Shown here one piece after another: positions 32,440-41,121 of a stretch of DNA of 51,122 bases; positions within the stretch are counted from its first letter, which is position 1, and each line of letters begins with the position of its first letter. The stretch spans positions 1 through 51,122 of the forward strand of contig JAQGHM010000221.1 in the NCBI GenBank assembly GCA_028291615.1, given 5' to 3'. This stretch comes from Phycisphaerales bacterium. GTDB taxonomy: Bacteria > Planctomycetota > Phycisphaerae > Tepidisphaerales > Tepidisphaeraceae. The notes under the pieces are model-generated. The model had not been told where the DNA came from. It did no database searches and saw nothing but the letters and a program-made list of their open reading frames with translations. Made by a program: the position numbers and the translations under genes.

Positions 32440-32748
32440 CGAACGTCTCCCGCGACCGCGATTCCGTCCGTGGAAGGTTACCCGTGGATTTTTCGTGCTA
32501 CGCGCTCGGCGATCGCGCGAATCCGTTCGCGCACGCAATTACACCCCACGGAATGACTTGTACCCCGCCCGCACAATTGACACAAACAATTACAGCTTGC
32601 GCCGCCGGTCCAATAATCCATCAAATCCGCGCCGCTTACACGAAGCGCACCCACGCGTCGTCTGGGGTGAAGCTATCTCTTCAGTTGTAAGATTGTCAAT
32701 GCGTGATTTTCCTTAGTCGGTGACGGGCGGGTAAGCTTTGCATCCAAC
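32440..32748. other. Intergenic region between divergent kinase and debranching enzyme genes
   Basis: 309 bases with no open frame I would call. It is AT-richer than its surroundings. It contains a hairpin CGCGCGAA-TCCG-TTCGCGC (about 32514-32532), a TTGACA (32577-32582) with no matching -10 box, and the repeated word CAATTACA/CAATTGACA. It must hold both promoters. Confidence 0.5.
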
Positions 32749-34797
32749 ATGGAACCGCTCTACACGATTCAGACGCACGGGCAGCTTCAACCGCACTTGT
32801 CGCAGGAATTCCTGCTAACCAACGGGATGGGGGCGTTTTCATTCTCGACGGTGGTCGGCTGCAACACGCGGCGGTATCACGGGCTGCTCTGCGCGGCGAC
32901 GCATCCGCCGCTGGGGCGGATGATGGCGTTGTCGCGCCTGGGGGAGATCCTGTACTTCGACGGGCGGATGGACCGGCTGCTGGAGTTGTCGGTGAATCAA
33001 TTCGAGGGGGGGAACATCCACCCGCGCGGGGATCGCTATCTGCAGATGTTTGAACTTGGCCGCACCGCCAAGTGGACGTATGACGTGGAAGGGGTCGAGG
33101 TTACCAAAGAGTTGCAACTGGTCTGGGGGCAGAACGTGGTGGGGGTTCGTTACACGATCAAGCCGCAGCAGCGGTCTCGGGTGATGCGGTTCGAACTGCT
33201 GCCATTTGTGGCGATGCGGGATTTTCATTCGCTGCGGCATGGCACAGATTTTCCGTTCCGCACGGTTTCGTCCGGCGGGCATGCGAAGGTGGAAGACGGC
33301 CGCAATGCTCTGCATCTGCGCGCGAACTGGGGCGAATTTCACGACAAGCCGGATTGGTGGCGCGGGCACAAGTATGCGGTCGAAACCGAGCGCGGTCAGG
33401 ATGACACGGAAGAACTGTTCAATCCCGGGCGATTCGTGCTGGAGGGGACGGGGGAGATGGCGGTGACCGTCTGGGCGGGGCTGACGGACCCGGGGCCACG
33501 CGACTGGGAGGATGAATTGCAGAATCATCCGGACTCGACGCGCGCGGCGAACCGCATCGTCGCGCCGCGCGGGCCGCGCGGTGCGAGGCTGCGCGCGGCG
33601 AAGGGGGTGCAACCGGATATGGCGAAGGCTGAAAAATCGCCGGCGGTGACGGGCGAATTATCGACGACGATGAAGCGGCTCTTCCGGGCGGCGGCGGATT
33701 TTATCGTGCTGCGGAATCGGCCGGATGGGAAGGCCGGGACGACGATCCTGGCGGGTTATCCGTGGTTCAGCGATTGGGGGCGCGATTCGATGATCTCACT
33801 CCCTGGGCTGCTGCTGGATACCGGGCGGTTCAGCGAGGCGTGCCAGGTGCTGACGGTATTCGCCGAGTACGTGAGCGAGGGGATGATTCCGAATCGGTTC
33901 GACGATTACACGAATGAGCCGTCGTACAACACGGTGGATGCGAGCCTCTGGTTCGTGCACGCGTGTCACGAGTATCTCGATTATTCGGGCGACGCCAAAA
34001 CGTTTGAGAACGTGCTGTTGCCGGCTTGTCGCGAGATCTTGCGCGGGTATCGCCAGGGGACGCGCTATCACATTAAGATGGACGAGGCGGACGGTTTGAT
34101 CACGCAGGGGGATGCGACGACGCAGCTCACGTGGATGGACGCGAAGATGGGCGACACCGTCTTCACGCCGCGGCAGGGGAAGGCTGTTGAGATCAACGCG
34201 CTCTGGTACAACGCGCTGCGGTTGATGAAGGATGATGCGCTGGCGGACCAGGTGCAGCGAAGTTTTCAGAAGGCGTTTTACCTGTCGCCGTTCCGAGGAT
34301 TGGCGGACGTGGTGAACGGGTCGGGCGAGTCATACACGCGCGACAGCACGATCCGGCCGAACCAGATCTTCGCGGCGAGTTTGCCGCATTCGGCGCTGAC
34401 GCGGGAGCAGCAGTCGGCGGTGGTGGAGGTGGTGCGGCGGGAATTGCTGACGCCGTTCGGCCTGCGGACGCTGGCGCGGTCTGCGCCGCAGTACAAGGGG
34501 CGCTATACCGGTGCGCAGTGGTTCCGCGATGAGGCATATCACAATGGGACGGTCTGGCCGTGGCTGATCGGCGGGTTTATCGAGGCGTACTTGAAAGTGA
34601 ACGATCATTCGGAGGCGTCGGAGCAGCAGGCGCGGAAATGGTTGCGGCCCCTGATCGATCACATGAATGATCGCGGGTGCATCGGGCAGTTGCCGGAGAA
34701 TTTTGACGGGGACGAGCCGCATCGGCCGGTGGGAACGCCGGCGCAGGCATGGAGCGTGGCGGAAGTTCTGCGGCTGGCGGCGATGCTGGGGATGTGA
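32749..34797 (+). CDS. Glycogen debranching enzyme (amylo-alpha-1,6-glucosidase type)
   Basis: A 682-residue cytoplasmic enzyme. The N-terminal domain (about 15-240) matches bacterial GDE_N: FLLTNGMGAFSFSTVVGCNT, RRYHGLLCAATHPPLGR. The C-terminal (alpha/alpha)6 catalytic domain (about 300-680) has AGYPWFSDWGRDSMISLPGL, with acidic residues expected at the active site, then RFDDYTNEPSYNTVDASLW, TWMDAKMGD, YTRDSTIRPNQIFA and NGTVWPWLIGGFIEAYL. It hydrolyses alpha-1,6-glucosidic branch points after phosphorylase action. Length is typical for the planctomycete and cyanobacterial form. It ends 8 bases before the convergent gene; no glycogen genes are adjacent. Confidence 0.94.
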   Translation: MEPLYTIQTHGQLQPHLSQEFLLTNGMGAFSFSTVVGCNTRRYHGLLCAATHPPLGRMMALSRLGEILYFDGRMDRLLELSVNQFEGGNIHPRGDRYLQMFELGRTAKWTYDVEGVEVTKELQLVWGQNVVGVRYTIKPQQRSRVMRFELLPFVAMRDFHSLRHGTDFPFRTVSSGGHAKVEDGRNALHLRANWGEFHDKPDWWRGHKYAVETERGQDDTEELFNPGRFVLEGTGEMAVTVWAGLTDPGPRDWEDELQNHPDSTRAANRIVAPRGPRGARLRAAKGVQPDMAKAEKSPAVTGELSTTMKRLFRAAADFIVLRNRPDGKAGTTILAGYPWFSDWGRDSMISLPGLLLDTGRFSEACQVLTVFAEYVSEGMIPNRFDDYTNEPSYNTVDASLWFVHACHEYLDYSGDAKTFENVLLPACREILRGYRQGTRYHIKMDEADGLITQGDATTQLTWMDAKMGDTVFTPRQGKAVEINALWYNALRLMKDDALADQVQRSFQKAFYLSPFRGLADVVNGSGESYTRDSTIRPNQIFAASLPHSALTREQQSAVVEVVRRELLTPFGLRTLARSAPQYKGRYTGAQWFRDEAYHNGTVWPWLIGGFIEAYLKVNDHSEASEQQARKWLRPLIDHMNDRGCIGQLPENFDGDEPHRPVGTPAQAWSVAEVLRLAAMLGM

Positions 34798-34805
34798 CGC
34801 GCGCG

Positions 34806-36707
34806 TTACTGCTTTTCGTAAGCGAGGGTGTCGCCTTCATTCAATATGCCGGCGTGGGGGAGGACAAGCTTGCCGGTCTTGGGGTCGGTGCGGCCTTGCC
34901 ACGTGGCGTTTTTGAATGCGCCCTGCCATTGGATGGTGACGCCGCCGTTGGCGTCGGCGGTCCAGCGGCCGTAAGACTTTCCGGTCTGGCCTTGTTTTTC
35001 CTTCCACGAGCGGAAGCGCACGAAGTTCTCATCGATGCGAGTGCGGCTCGCGCCGCCTTCGGATTTTTCGAAGCCGACCGAGCCGTCGGGGTAGAGGGTG
35101 AGGTACTGGGTGATGGACATGAAGAACTGCGGATCGAGAGAGGATTCGGTGACGGTGTAGATGCCAGCCGGGCCGCCGGCGGAGCGGGTGAGGGTCTTGC
35201 TCGGGCCGCTGCCGAGGATCAGTTTGTCGCCGTCCAGCTTGTAGGGAATCTTCACCCACTGCTTGTCGTCGGAGAGGGTGATGAACTGATCGTCGATCTG
35301 GTAGCGGCCTTCGGAGGCGTTGGAGCGGACGGTGCCGTCGGCGCGGACGACGACGCTACCATCGGCGGATTCCCACGTACCGACGATGGACTTGGGATCG
35401 GCGGCGGGTTTGGCGGTGTCGCCGGCGTCAGCGCCTTTCTTGGCGGGAACGGCTGCGCCCCCGCCGCCACCGACGCGCTTGAGCGCGAGGGGCTGACCGT
35501 TGATGGTGATGTTCATCGCGTCGCCGGTGACTTCGAACGGGCATTCGATCGATTGGCCGTTGGGGGTGAGGCGGATGCTCTTCTCGCCCAGTACGCCGGG
35601 GATGACGTTGCCGCCATAGACCAGGGCATTGGCGCGGATTTCGAGTCGGTCGCCGTCGATGGCCTGCCATGTGCCGATCGGGCTGCCCGCTCCGGCGGCG
35701 GCCTTCGCCTCGGGCGCGGCGGCGGGCGCGGGGCCGGTGCGCTTGAGCATCTGCGGGGTTCCTTCGAGCGTGAGGGTGAGCTTGTCTCCTTCGACGGTGT
35801 AGGGCCATTCGATCGGCCCCGCGGCGCCGGTGATTGAGATCTTTCCGCCCGCTGCTTTGTAGGGAACATTGAGGCCGTTGAAGAGCAAGGAGCTTTCGCC
35901 GAATTCGACAATGGTTCCGTCGGTGGCTTCCCACTTTCCAGGGAGGCCCGCGGCGGTGGCGGGCGCTGCGCCGGCGACCTTGCCGATGACGTCGAATGGG
36001 CTTCCCTGAGCGGCGCCGGTCTTGGCGCGTTCGAAGGCGATGGTATTCGCGCCGCCGGGCATGGTGAGCTTGAGCGTATCACCGGTGATCGTCGTCTGAT
36101 ATGCCATCGAGGCTTCGCCGACGGCGGTGGTGAGCAGGCCGTCCTTCAGCGTCCACTTCATCGGCTTGCCATTGAAGGTGCCGGTGCCGTCGGGATCTAG
36201 CGTCATCAGGAGGGAGGCTTTGTCGGTTTTGAATTCCCAGCGGCCGACGGCGGCCTTGGCGGCGTCGGCGGTGTCGGTCTTGGCGGCATCACCTTTAGGT
36301 GCATCGGTAGCGGTGGCGGCACCGAGGCCCTTGATCTTTGCGCCCAAGCCTTTTTTCGGCGCGGCGTTCTTGCGCGCGAAGGGGGTGGGTTTGTCGAGGT
36401 CGCCGCCGGAGACGGTCATGGTGTCACCGTCGATTTTGAAGGTGTAAGTGGCGGTCTCGCCACCGGTGATGATCTTGATGGTGTTGCCGGTGACGGTGTA
36501 GGTGACGGCGTCGTCATCGACTTTGCCGGTGCCGTCGGGGTTGAGGGTGAAAGTGATCGAGTTGGCGGCGACGGCGGGGTCTTTGTATTCCCAGACGCCG
36601 GCGACGGCGGGAGCATCGGCGGCGTGAGCATTCGTGGTGAAGAATACGAGGAGCGCGAGACTAACGAACGCGCAGATTGTTCGCGCGGATAGGATCGAAA
36701 TGTTCAT
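34806..36707 (-). CDS. Secreted protein of six repeated lipocalin-like domains
   Basis: A 633-residue exported protein with a signal peptide (CAFVSLALLVFFTTNAHAAD). After it come six related units of about 75-110 residues, each opening with G-x-W-E/Q or a close form (GVWEYKD, GRWEFKT, GKWEATDG, GTWQAIDG, GTWESADG, GIYTVTE), followed by beta strands with L-x-x-D/N-G-T-G and a closing LTL or NITI strand plus a basic K/R residue, separated by Ala/Pro/Lys linkers. This looks like DUF5640/lipocalin-like small beta barrels in tandem. No catalytic motif is visible; a binding role in the periplasm or cell surface is likely (inference). The frame extends upstream to 36740 but ATG 36707 starts the signal peptide. 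Confidence 0.85.
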   Translation of the reverse strand: MNISILSARTICAFVSLALLVFFTTNAHAADAPAVAGVWEYKDPAVAANSITFTLNPDGTGKVDDDAVTYTVTGNTIKIITGGETATYTFKIDGDTMTVSGGDLDKPTPFARKNAAPKKGLGAKIKGLGAATATDAPKGDAAKTDTADAAKAAVGRWEFKTDKASLLMTLDPDGTGTFNGKPMKWTLKDGLLTTAVGEASMAYQTTITGDTLKLTMPGGANTIAFERAKTGAAQGSPFDVIGKVAGAAPATAAGLPGKWEATDGTIVEFGESSLLFNGLNVPYKAAGGKISITGAAGPIEWPYTVEGDKLTLTLEGTPQMLKRTGPAPAAAPEAKAAAGAGSPIGTWQAIDGDRLEIRANALVYGGNVIPGVLGEKSIRLTPNGQSIECPFEVTGDAMNITINGQPLALKRVGGGGGAAVPAKKGADAGDTAKPAADPKSIVGTWESADGSVVVRADGTVRSNASEGRYQIDDQFITLSDDKQWVKIPYKLDGDKLILGSGPSKTLTRSAGGPAGIYTVTESSLDPQFFMSITQYLTLYPDGSVGFEKSEGGASRTRIDENFVRFRSWKEKQGQTGKSYGRWTADANGGVTIQWQGAFKNATWQGRTDPKTGKLVLPHAGILNEGDTLAYEKQ

Positions 36708-36814
36708 CGCCGACTCCCGAAAGATGCGTCCGTGGATCACCCAACGGCGCTATCCTGCCAAGGGTCGCCGGGGATTTCAACGCAAATATGTAGCCTGATC
36801 AGGGCAATCCGCGG

Positions 36815-38686
36815 TCAGGCGCTGGCCTTGACGATCAGGTCGTTCAGCCGCTTGGCGAAGCCGGCGATGTCGTCGATTTTGCTTCCTTCGGCGATGACGG
36901 CTTCCTCGTAGAGGAGGTGGCCGAAGGCGTCGATGCGGTCGTCGGTTGGGGATTTCTCGAAGAGGGTCAGGAGCGAGGTGACGGCGGGGTGGTCGGGGTT
37001 GAGCTCGAGGATGCGCTTGGATTCAGGGAGTTCGCCCGAGCGGCCGGCGCGCTTCATGATGCGTTCGAAGTGGGCGCTGGGGCCATGTTCGTCGGTGACG
37101 AGCACGGCGGCGCTTTCCTTGAGACGGCCGGAGAGGCGGACTTCCTTCACGCGCGGCAGCTTGGCGGCGAGCACCTTGAGCAGGCCCTCGAAGCGCGCGT
37201 CTTCCTTCTTCTCGACTTCACCGCGGTCGGCGGCCTGGATTTTCTTGCCCTTGTATTCGCCGATCGTGGACATGACGAATTCGTCGATCGGCTCGGTCAG
37301 GAGGAGCACTTCTTCGCCTTTGGCTTTGAACGATTCGAGGTAGGGGGAGTTTTCGATCTGCTGGCGGGTTTCGCCAATTATGTAGTGAATTTCCTTCTGC
37401 TCGGCGGGCATGGCTTCGACGTACTTCGCCAGCGTGGTGTATTCGCCCGGCTTGGTCTTGGTCGATTCGAAGAGGAGCAGGTCGGCGATGCGTTCCTTGT
37501 TGGACCAGTCCTGCGGAACGCCTTCCTTTAAGGTGACGCCGAATTCCTTGTAGAACTTGAGATAGTTTTCGTACTCGCCGTCCTTCATTTCGCCGAGGGT
37601 TTTGAGCACGCGGTTGATGAGGTTGGATTTGATCTTGGCGAGCAGCGGGTGGTGCTGCAGCGTCTCGCGGGAAACGTTAAGCGGCAGGTCGGCGGCATCG
37701 ACGACGCCCTTGACGAAGCGCAGGTACGTCGGCAGCAGTTCCTCGGACTCGTGTTGGATCAGCACGCGCTTGACGTACAGGTCGAGGCCGGACTTGGGTT
37801 CCTTGTAGAAGAAGTCCATCGGCCGGTGCGCGGGGATGAACATCAGCGCCTTGAAGTCGGTCGCGCCGCCTTCGGCTGAGACGTGGATGACCTTGAGCGG
37901 GTCTTCGAAGTCGCGGCCGATGCTCTTGTAGAACTCGGTGTATTCCTCGGGCTTGACCTCATTCTTGTTGCGGAGCCAGATCGCCTGGCGGCTGTTGAAC
38001 GTCTCCTCCTTGACCTCCGTCTTGTCATCTCCGATGACAGACTCGACGTCCATCACGATCGGGTGCTCGATGAAGTCGGAGTACTGCTTGACGATCTGGC
38101 GGAGGCGGTAGGGGTCCAGGAACTCCTTGGCGTCCTCACGAAGGTGCAGGATGACGTCGGTGCCGCGCGACGGTCGATCGGCCGTCTCGATCGTGAACTC
38201 GCCCTGGCCGTCGGACTCCCACTTGACCGCCTCGGTGGAGCCCGCCGCGCGCGTGACCACGGTAACCCGTTCGGCCGCCATGAATGACGAGTAAAACCCG
38301 ACACCGAACTGCCCGATCAGGTCGGGCCGGTCCTTCACGTCGGCCTGTTTCAGATTCTCGATGAACGCCTTAGTGCCCGAGCGCGCGATCGTCCCAAGGT
38401 CCTGCACGACGGCCTCGCGGCTCATGCCGATGCCGTTGTCGCTGACCATCAGCGTTCCAGCGTCCTTGTAGACCGTCAGCTTGATGCGCCAGTTGGTGTC
38501 GCCTTCGAGCAGCTCGGGGTGCTTGAGGCCTTCAAAGCGCGCCTTGTCGATGGCGTCGGCGGCGTTGCTGATCAACTCGCGGAGGAAGATCTCCTTCTTG
38601 GTGTAGAGGGAGTGAATGATCAGGTCGAGGAGTTGCTTCAGCTCGGTTTTGAATTCGAGACGTTCTGGGGCTTGGGTTGCGCTCAT
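36815..38686 (-). CDS. htpG: Chaperone protein HtpG (Hsp90)
   Basis: A 623-residue ATP-dependent chaperone. The N-terminal GHKL ATPase domain shows EIFLRELISNAADAIDKARF, DNGIGMSREAVVQDLGTIA, GQFGVGFYSSFMAAERVTV and RGTDVILHL. The middle domain has the conserved KGVVDAADLPLNVSRETLQ and the catalytic-loop Arg. The C-terminal dimerisation domain ends without the eukaryotic MEEVD, as expected for bacteria. The length matches the family. No heat-shock operator such as CIRCE is visible upstream. Confidence 0.98.
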   Translation of the reverse strand: MSATQAPERLEFKTELKQLLDLIIHSLYTKKEIFLRELISNAADAIDKARFEGLKHPELLEGDTNWRIKLTVYKDAGTLMVSDNGIGMSREAVVQDLGTIARSGTKAFIENLKQADVKDRPDLIGQFGVGFYSSFMAAERVTVVTRAAGSTEAVKWESDGQGEFTIETADRPSRGTDVILHLREDAKEFLDPYRLRQIVKQYSDFIEHPIVMDVESVIGDDKTEVKEETFNSRQAIWLRNKNEVKPEEYTEFYKSIGRDFEDPLKVIHVSAEGGATDFKALMFIPAHRPMDFFYKEPKSGLDLYVKRVLIQHESEELLPTYLRFVKGVVDAADLPLNVSRETLQHHPLLAKIKSNLINRVLKTLGEMKDGEYENYLKFYKEFGVTLKEGVPQDWSNKERIADLLLFESTKTKPGEYTTLAKYVEAMPAEQKEIHYIIGETRQQIENSPYLESFKAKGEEVLLLTEPIDEFVMSTIGEYKGKKIQAADRGEVEKKEDARFEGLLKVLAAKLPRVKEVRLSGRLKESAAVLVTDEHGPSAHFERIMKRAGRSGELPESKRILELNPDHPAVTSLLTLFEKSPTDDRIDAFGHLLYEEAVIAEGSKIDDIAGFAKRLNDLIVKASA

Positions 38687-38827
38687 ATGAGAGGCATAGG
38701 CAAACGTCGTTCCAGATGCGGCGCGTTGTAAGTCTTGATGCGATCAGGACGTAGGCGGGTGACCTAAGCCGTAGTCGCTGCCGGGAGTTGTTGCGGCGAA
38801 CGAACGGGCTGCCATATTGGCGGAAGG

Positions 38828-38998
38828 TCAGCGGACAACGTGGAGGTAGACAAGCAGGAAAAATACGAGGAACGGGACCGCGAATAGCGTTATCAGCACC
38901 GCGAGTATCACGAGAAGCGCAACCCAATTCGGGAGCGGATTCGAACGCGGGTTTGGGCGTGCATAATTGAGAGGCTTCGACGAATTGGACATCGCCAT
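38828..38998 (-). CDS. 56-residue single-helix membrane protein
   Basis: A small minus-strand frame (MAMSNSSKPLNYARPNPRSN start) with a Pro/Asn-rich hydrophilic N-terminus and one strong hydrophobic helix (about 24-52: WVALLVILAVLITLFAVPFL, VFFLLVYLH), ending VVR. The alternative start is the third codon, 38992. The clean charge and hydrophobicity pattern is what small inner-membrane proteins show, so I think it is real. It lies 8 bases before the DUF1570 gene's end codon on the same strand, so it may be the upstream neighbour's short companion, or have its own promoter. Function unknown. The rest of the gap to htpG (38687-38827) is empty. Confidence 0.6.
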   Translation of the reverse strand: MAMSNSSKPLNYARPNPRSNPLPNWVALLVILAVLITLFAVPFLVFFLLVYLHVVR

Positions 38999-39006
38999 AT
39001 CACGCC

Positions 39007-40347
39007 CTACAGCGTTTGCGTCAGCAGCTTTCGCGCTTCTTCCACCTTGGGTGATTTCGGGTTGCGCTTGATCGCGTCCTGCAGCATGGCCTTGGCATCG
39101 GCCTTCTTTTTCGCGGCGAGCAGTTCCTTCACCTTTTCAATCTTGGGGGCAAGGTCATCAATGGTGACGATGACGCGGTCGGGGCCGGTGCGGATCGCGC
39201 GATTGTAGCTGGCGACCAGGCGAGTCTCATCCGGCAGGGTGGCGATCACCTGCGGGGTCTTGGGATCTTTGCCCAGTTCGTATTTGATCTCCTTGCCGAG
39301 CTTGTCCTTGAGGTCGAGCATTGCGGTGATCAGCGTGGGCGGGAGCCAATCGTCTTGCGCGATCTTGATCGTACCTTCCTTGGCATTCTTCGTGAACTCT
39401 TCCAGGTTGTCGAAGGTCTGTTTCTGCGTGGCGGCGCGGCCGATGTAACTGGCCATCGTGGAGACGGCGGCTTTGACGTAGAGATCCTTGGTCACGTACG
39501 GGTCCTGCGCCAGCCACCAGTCGCCCCACTTTTTCTCAAAGCCCTCGGCTGATCCGAAGTTGGCTTCCCAGGCTTTGTCCCACGGGCGATTGCGGCCGAG
39601 GTCCCGGACAAAGCTGGAGAAGGCGCTCTGGTACTTGCCGTTGTCGCCGTGGGCGAGGAAGTGCGCCATGGACCAGGCCATGTCGTAATTCGTTCCGTCC
39701 ATCTCCGCGTTCCACTGCGCGTGCGAGAGGAGCATCATGTTCTTGATCGATTTGAAGCGCTTGTTTGTGATCTCGTCCTGCACGCGCTTGCAGCGGTTGG
39801 GGGGGATGACGCCGGTGACCATGCCGTCGCCGGTGTAGATCCCTTCGCCGAAGTATTCCGCGAGGCCTTCGTTGAGCCATGGCGGAAGCTCGCCACCGAT
39901 GACGGCGTGGGCGAACTGGTGGAAGCCCTCGTGCTGGACGATGTGCCAGGTGGTGTTGGTGCTTTTCTCACCGGCGATGGCCATGAGCTTGGCCTCCCCG
40001 CCGCGCACCATGAAGACCCCCGCCGAGCCGGGGAGGCCACCGGCCGCGTAATAGTCGGCCGGGCTTTTGAAGAGGTAGAACGGGAACTTATTGCGAATGA
40101 CGCCGGAGAACTCCTTAGTGCGGTCGTGATAAACCTCGGCCATGCGGGTCATGCGAAGGAGGGCCTCCTGCACGCGCTCGGGTTCGAGGTCGGAGTAGAG
40201 GTCGTAGTAGGGGGATTGATACGCCTCCATGCCGGCCGGGACGTCCTTGGGCGCGCGGTTGGCCGCGAAAAGCGGAAGGGTTAGAAGCGTCAGGAATAGA
40301 GCGGAGGCGATCAGAATGCTTGCGCGGCGATGGGGGCGGTTCGGCAT
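39007..40347 (-). CDS. Secreted DUF1570-type zinc metallopeptidase
   Basis: A 446-residue exported protein of the planctomycete DUF1570 group (gluzincin-like, peptidase MA fold). Signal peptide: ILIASALFLTLLTLPLFAA. The zinc site is His139-Glu140-x-x-His143 in QHEGFHQFAH, with the downstream Glu160 and Glu164 in WLNEGLAEYFGEG, the usual third ligand and support. Preceding YDLYSDLEPERVQEALLRM matches the family N-terminus. A substrate is not known; the family is expanded in planctomycetes and presumed to cleave proteins in the periplasm. The last 60 residues are a helical, Lys-rich tail with no clear domain. Confidence 0.88.
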   Translation of the reverse strand: MPNRPHRRASILIASALFLTLLTLPLFAANRAPKDVPAGMEAYQSPYYDLYSDLEPERVQEALLRMTRMAEVYHDRTKEFSGVIRNKFPFYLFKSPADYYAAGGLPGSAGVFMVRGGEAKLMAIAGEKSTNTTWHIVQHEGFHQFAHAVIGGELPPWLNEGLAEYFGEGIYTGDGMVTGVIPPNRCKRVQDEITNKRFKSIKNMMLLSHAQWNAEMDGTNYDMAWSMAHFLAHGDNGKYQSAFSSFVRDLGRNRPWDKAWEANFGSAEGFEKKWGDWWLAQDPYVTKDLYVKAAVSTMASYIGRAATQKQTFDNLEEFTKNAKEGTIKIAQDDWLPPTLITAMLDLKDKLGKEIKYELGKDPKTPQVIATLPDETRLVASYNRAIRTGPDRVIVTIDDLAPKIEKVKELLAAKKKADAKAMLQDAIKRNPKSPKVEEARKLLTQTL

Positions 40348-40512
40348 GGTGGAGGGAGGTTACCACCCGCGGATTGGAAGGCAAAAGAGTCTTATAACTC
40401 CTTATAGACCCCATTTATCCGAAATTACCCAAATTAACAAAAGTGAAGTGCAATGCGCGTCGATAGAAGGAATGTCAAATTCGCCAGAGTCACATTTCAG
40501 AGGAGCAACGCG

Positions 40513-40968
40513 ATGACCACGCTGCATGAGAAACGGGCTGCAAAGCATTTCAAGGTTCAGAGTGACGTGAGCTCGGAGCAGCGCGAGCATCGCCGGTATG
40601 ACCTGGGCGGACAGACGTTGTCGGTGAATCGCTGGGATGCGAATCGCCGCTCGACAGCGCCTCTTGGATACCTGATGGATCTGTCGGCGGGCGGTGTGCG
40701 CGTTCGCACCGATCAGGGAAACATCAAGGCTGACAGCCAAATCCGCGTGCGCCTGGAACTGCCGTCTTACGCGGGGATCAGCCCGTTCATCGACACCGCC
40801 GCGGGACATCCGCAGGCGAAGACCGAGTGGATCGGTTGGCTGGCGGTCAGCCGGGTGAAGAAGGTGGACGGGAAGAGCTTCGACGTGTCGGGGCGGTTGA
40901 TCGACATGGACGAGATGGATCGCGGGATGCTGGGTTTGTATTTGTCGACGCAGCCGCTCGCGGCGTAG
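40513..40968 (+). CDS. PilZ-domain protein, probable c-di-GMP receptor
   Basis: A 151-residue cytoplasmic protein with a PilZ domain. The c-di-GMP binding motifs are partly visible: an Arg-rich start (REHRRYDLGG, RxxxR-like) and DLSAGGVRVRT, the D/N-x-S-x-x-G box. PilZ proteins alter motility, polysaccharide synthesis or surface attachment when c-di-GMP is bound. The start at ATG 40513 is preferred to 40453 because GAGGAG lies 7 bases upstream, one of the few clear Shine-Dalgarno sites in the window. A strong terminator follows (40998-41032). It stands alone as a transcription unit. Confidence 0.86.
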   Translation: MTTLHEKRAAKHFKVQSDVSSEQREHRRYDLGGQTLSVNRWDANRRSTAPLGYLMDLSAGGVRVRTDQGNIKADSQIRVRLELPSYAGISPFIDTAAGHPQAKTEWIGWLAVSRVKKVDGKSFDVSGRLIDMDEMDRGMLGLYLSTQPLAA

Positions 40969-40997
40969 ATTGTCATTCAGCGAAGTAAATTTGTGAG

Positions 40998-41032
40998 ACA
41001 CCGCTGGCCTTCGGGACCGGCGGTGTTTTTTT
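40998..41032 (+). terminator. Intrinsic terminator of the PilZ gene
   Basis: ACACCGCTGG-CCTTCGGG-ACCGGCGGTGT stem and loop followed by a run of seven T, 30 bases after the PilZ stop codon. Confidence 0.88.
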
Positions 41033-41046
41033 GCGCGCATGAAAAT

Positions 41047-41072
41047 GCCCGGACTCGCAGGCGAGTCCGGGC
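41047..41072 (-). terminator. Hairpin terminator of the secreted protein gene at 41122
   Basis: Perfect hairpin GCCCGGACTCGC/GCGAGTCCGGGC followed on the minus strand by ATTTTC, about 50 bases after the stop codon of the gene at 41122-41991. Confidence 0.65.
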
Positions 41073-41121
41073 AGGGAGTGAAGGAAGGGAAAAAGTCTGG
41101 TTGGCTCCACGCGGGCCGGGC

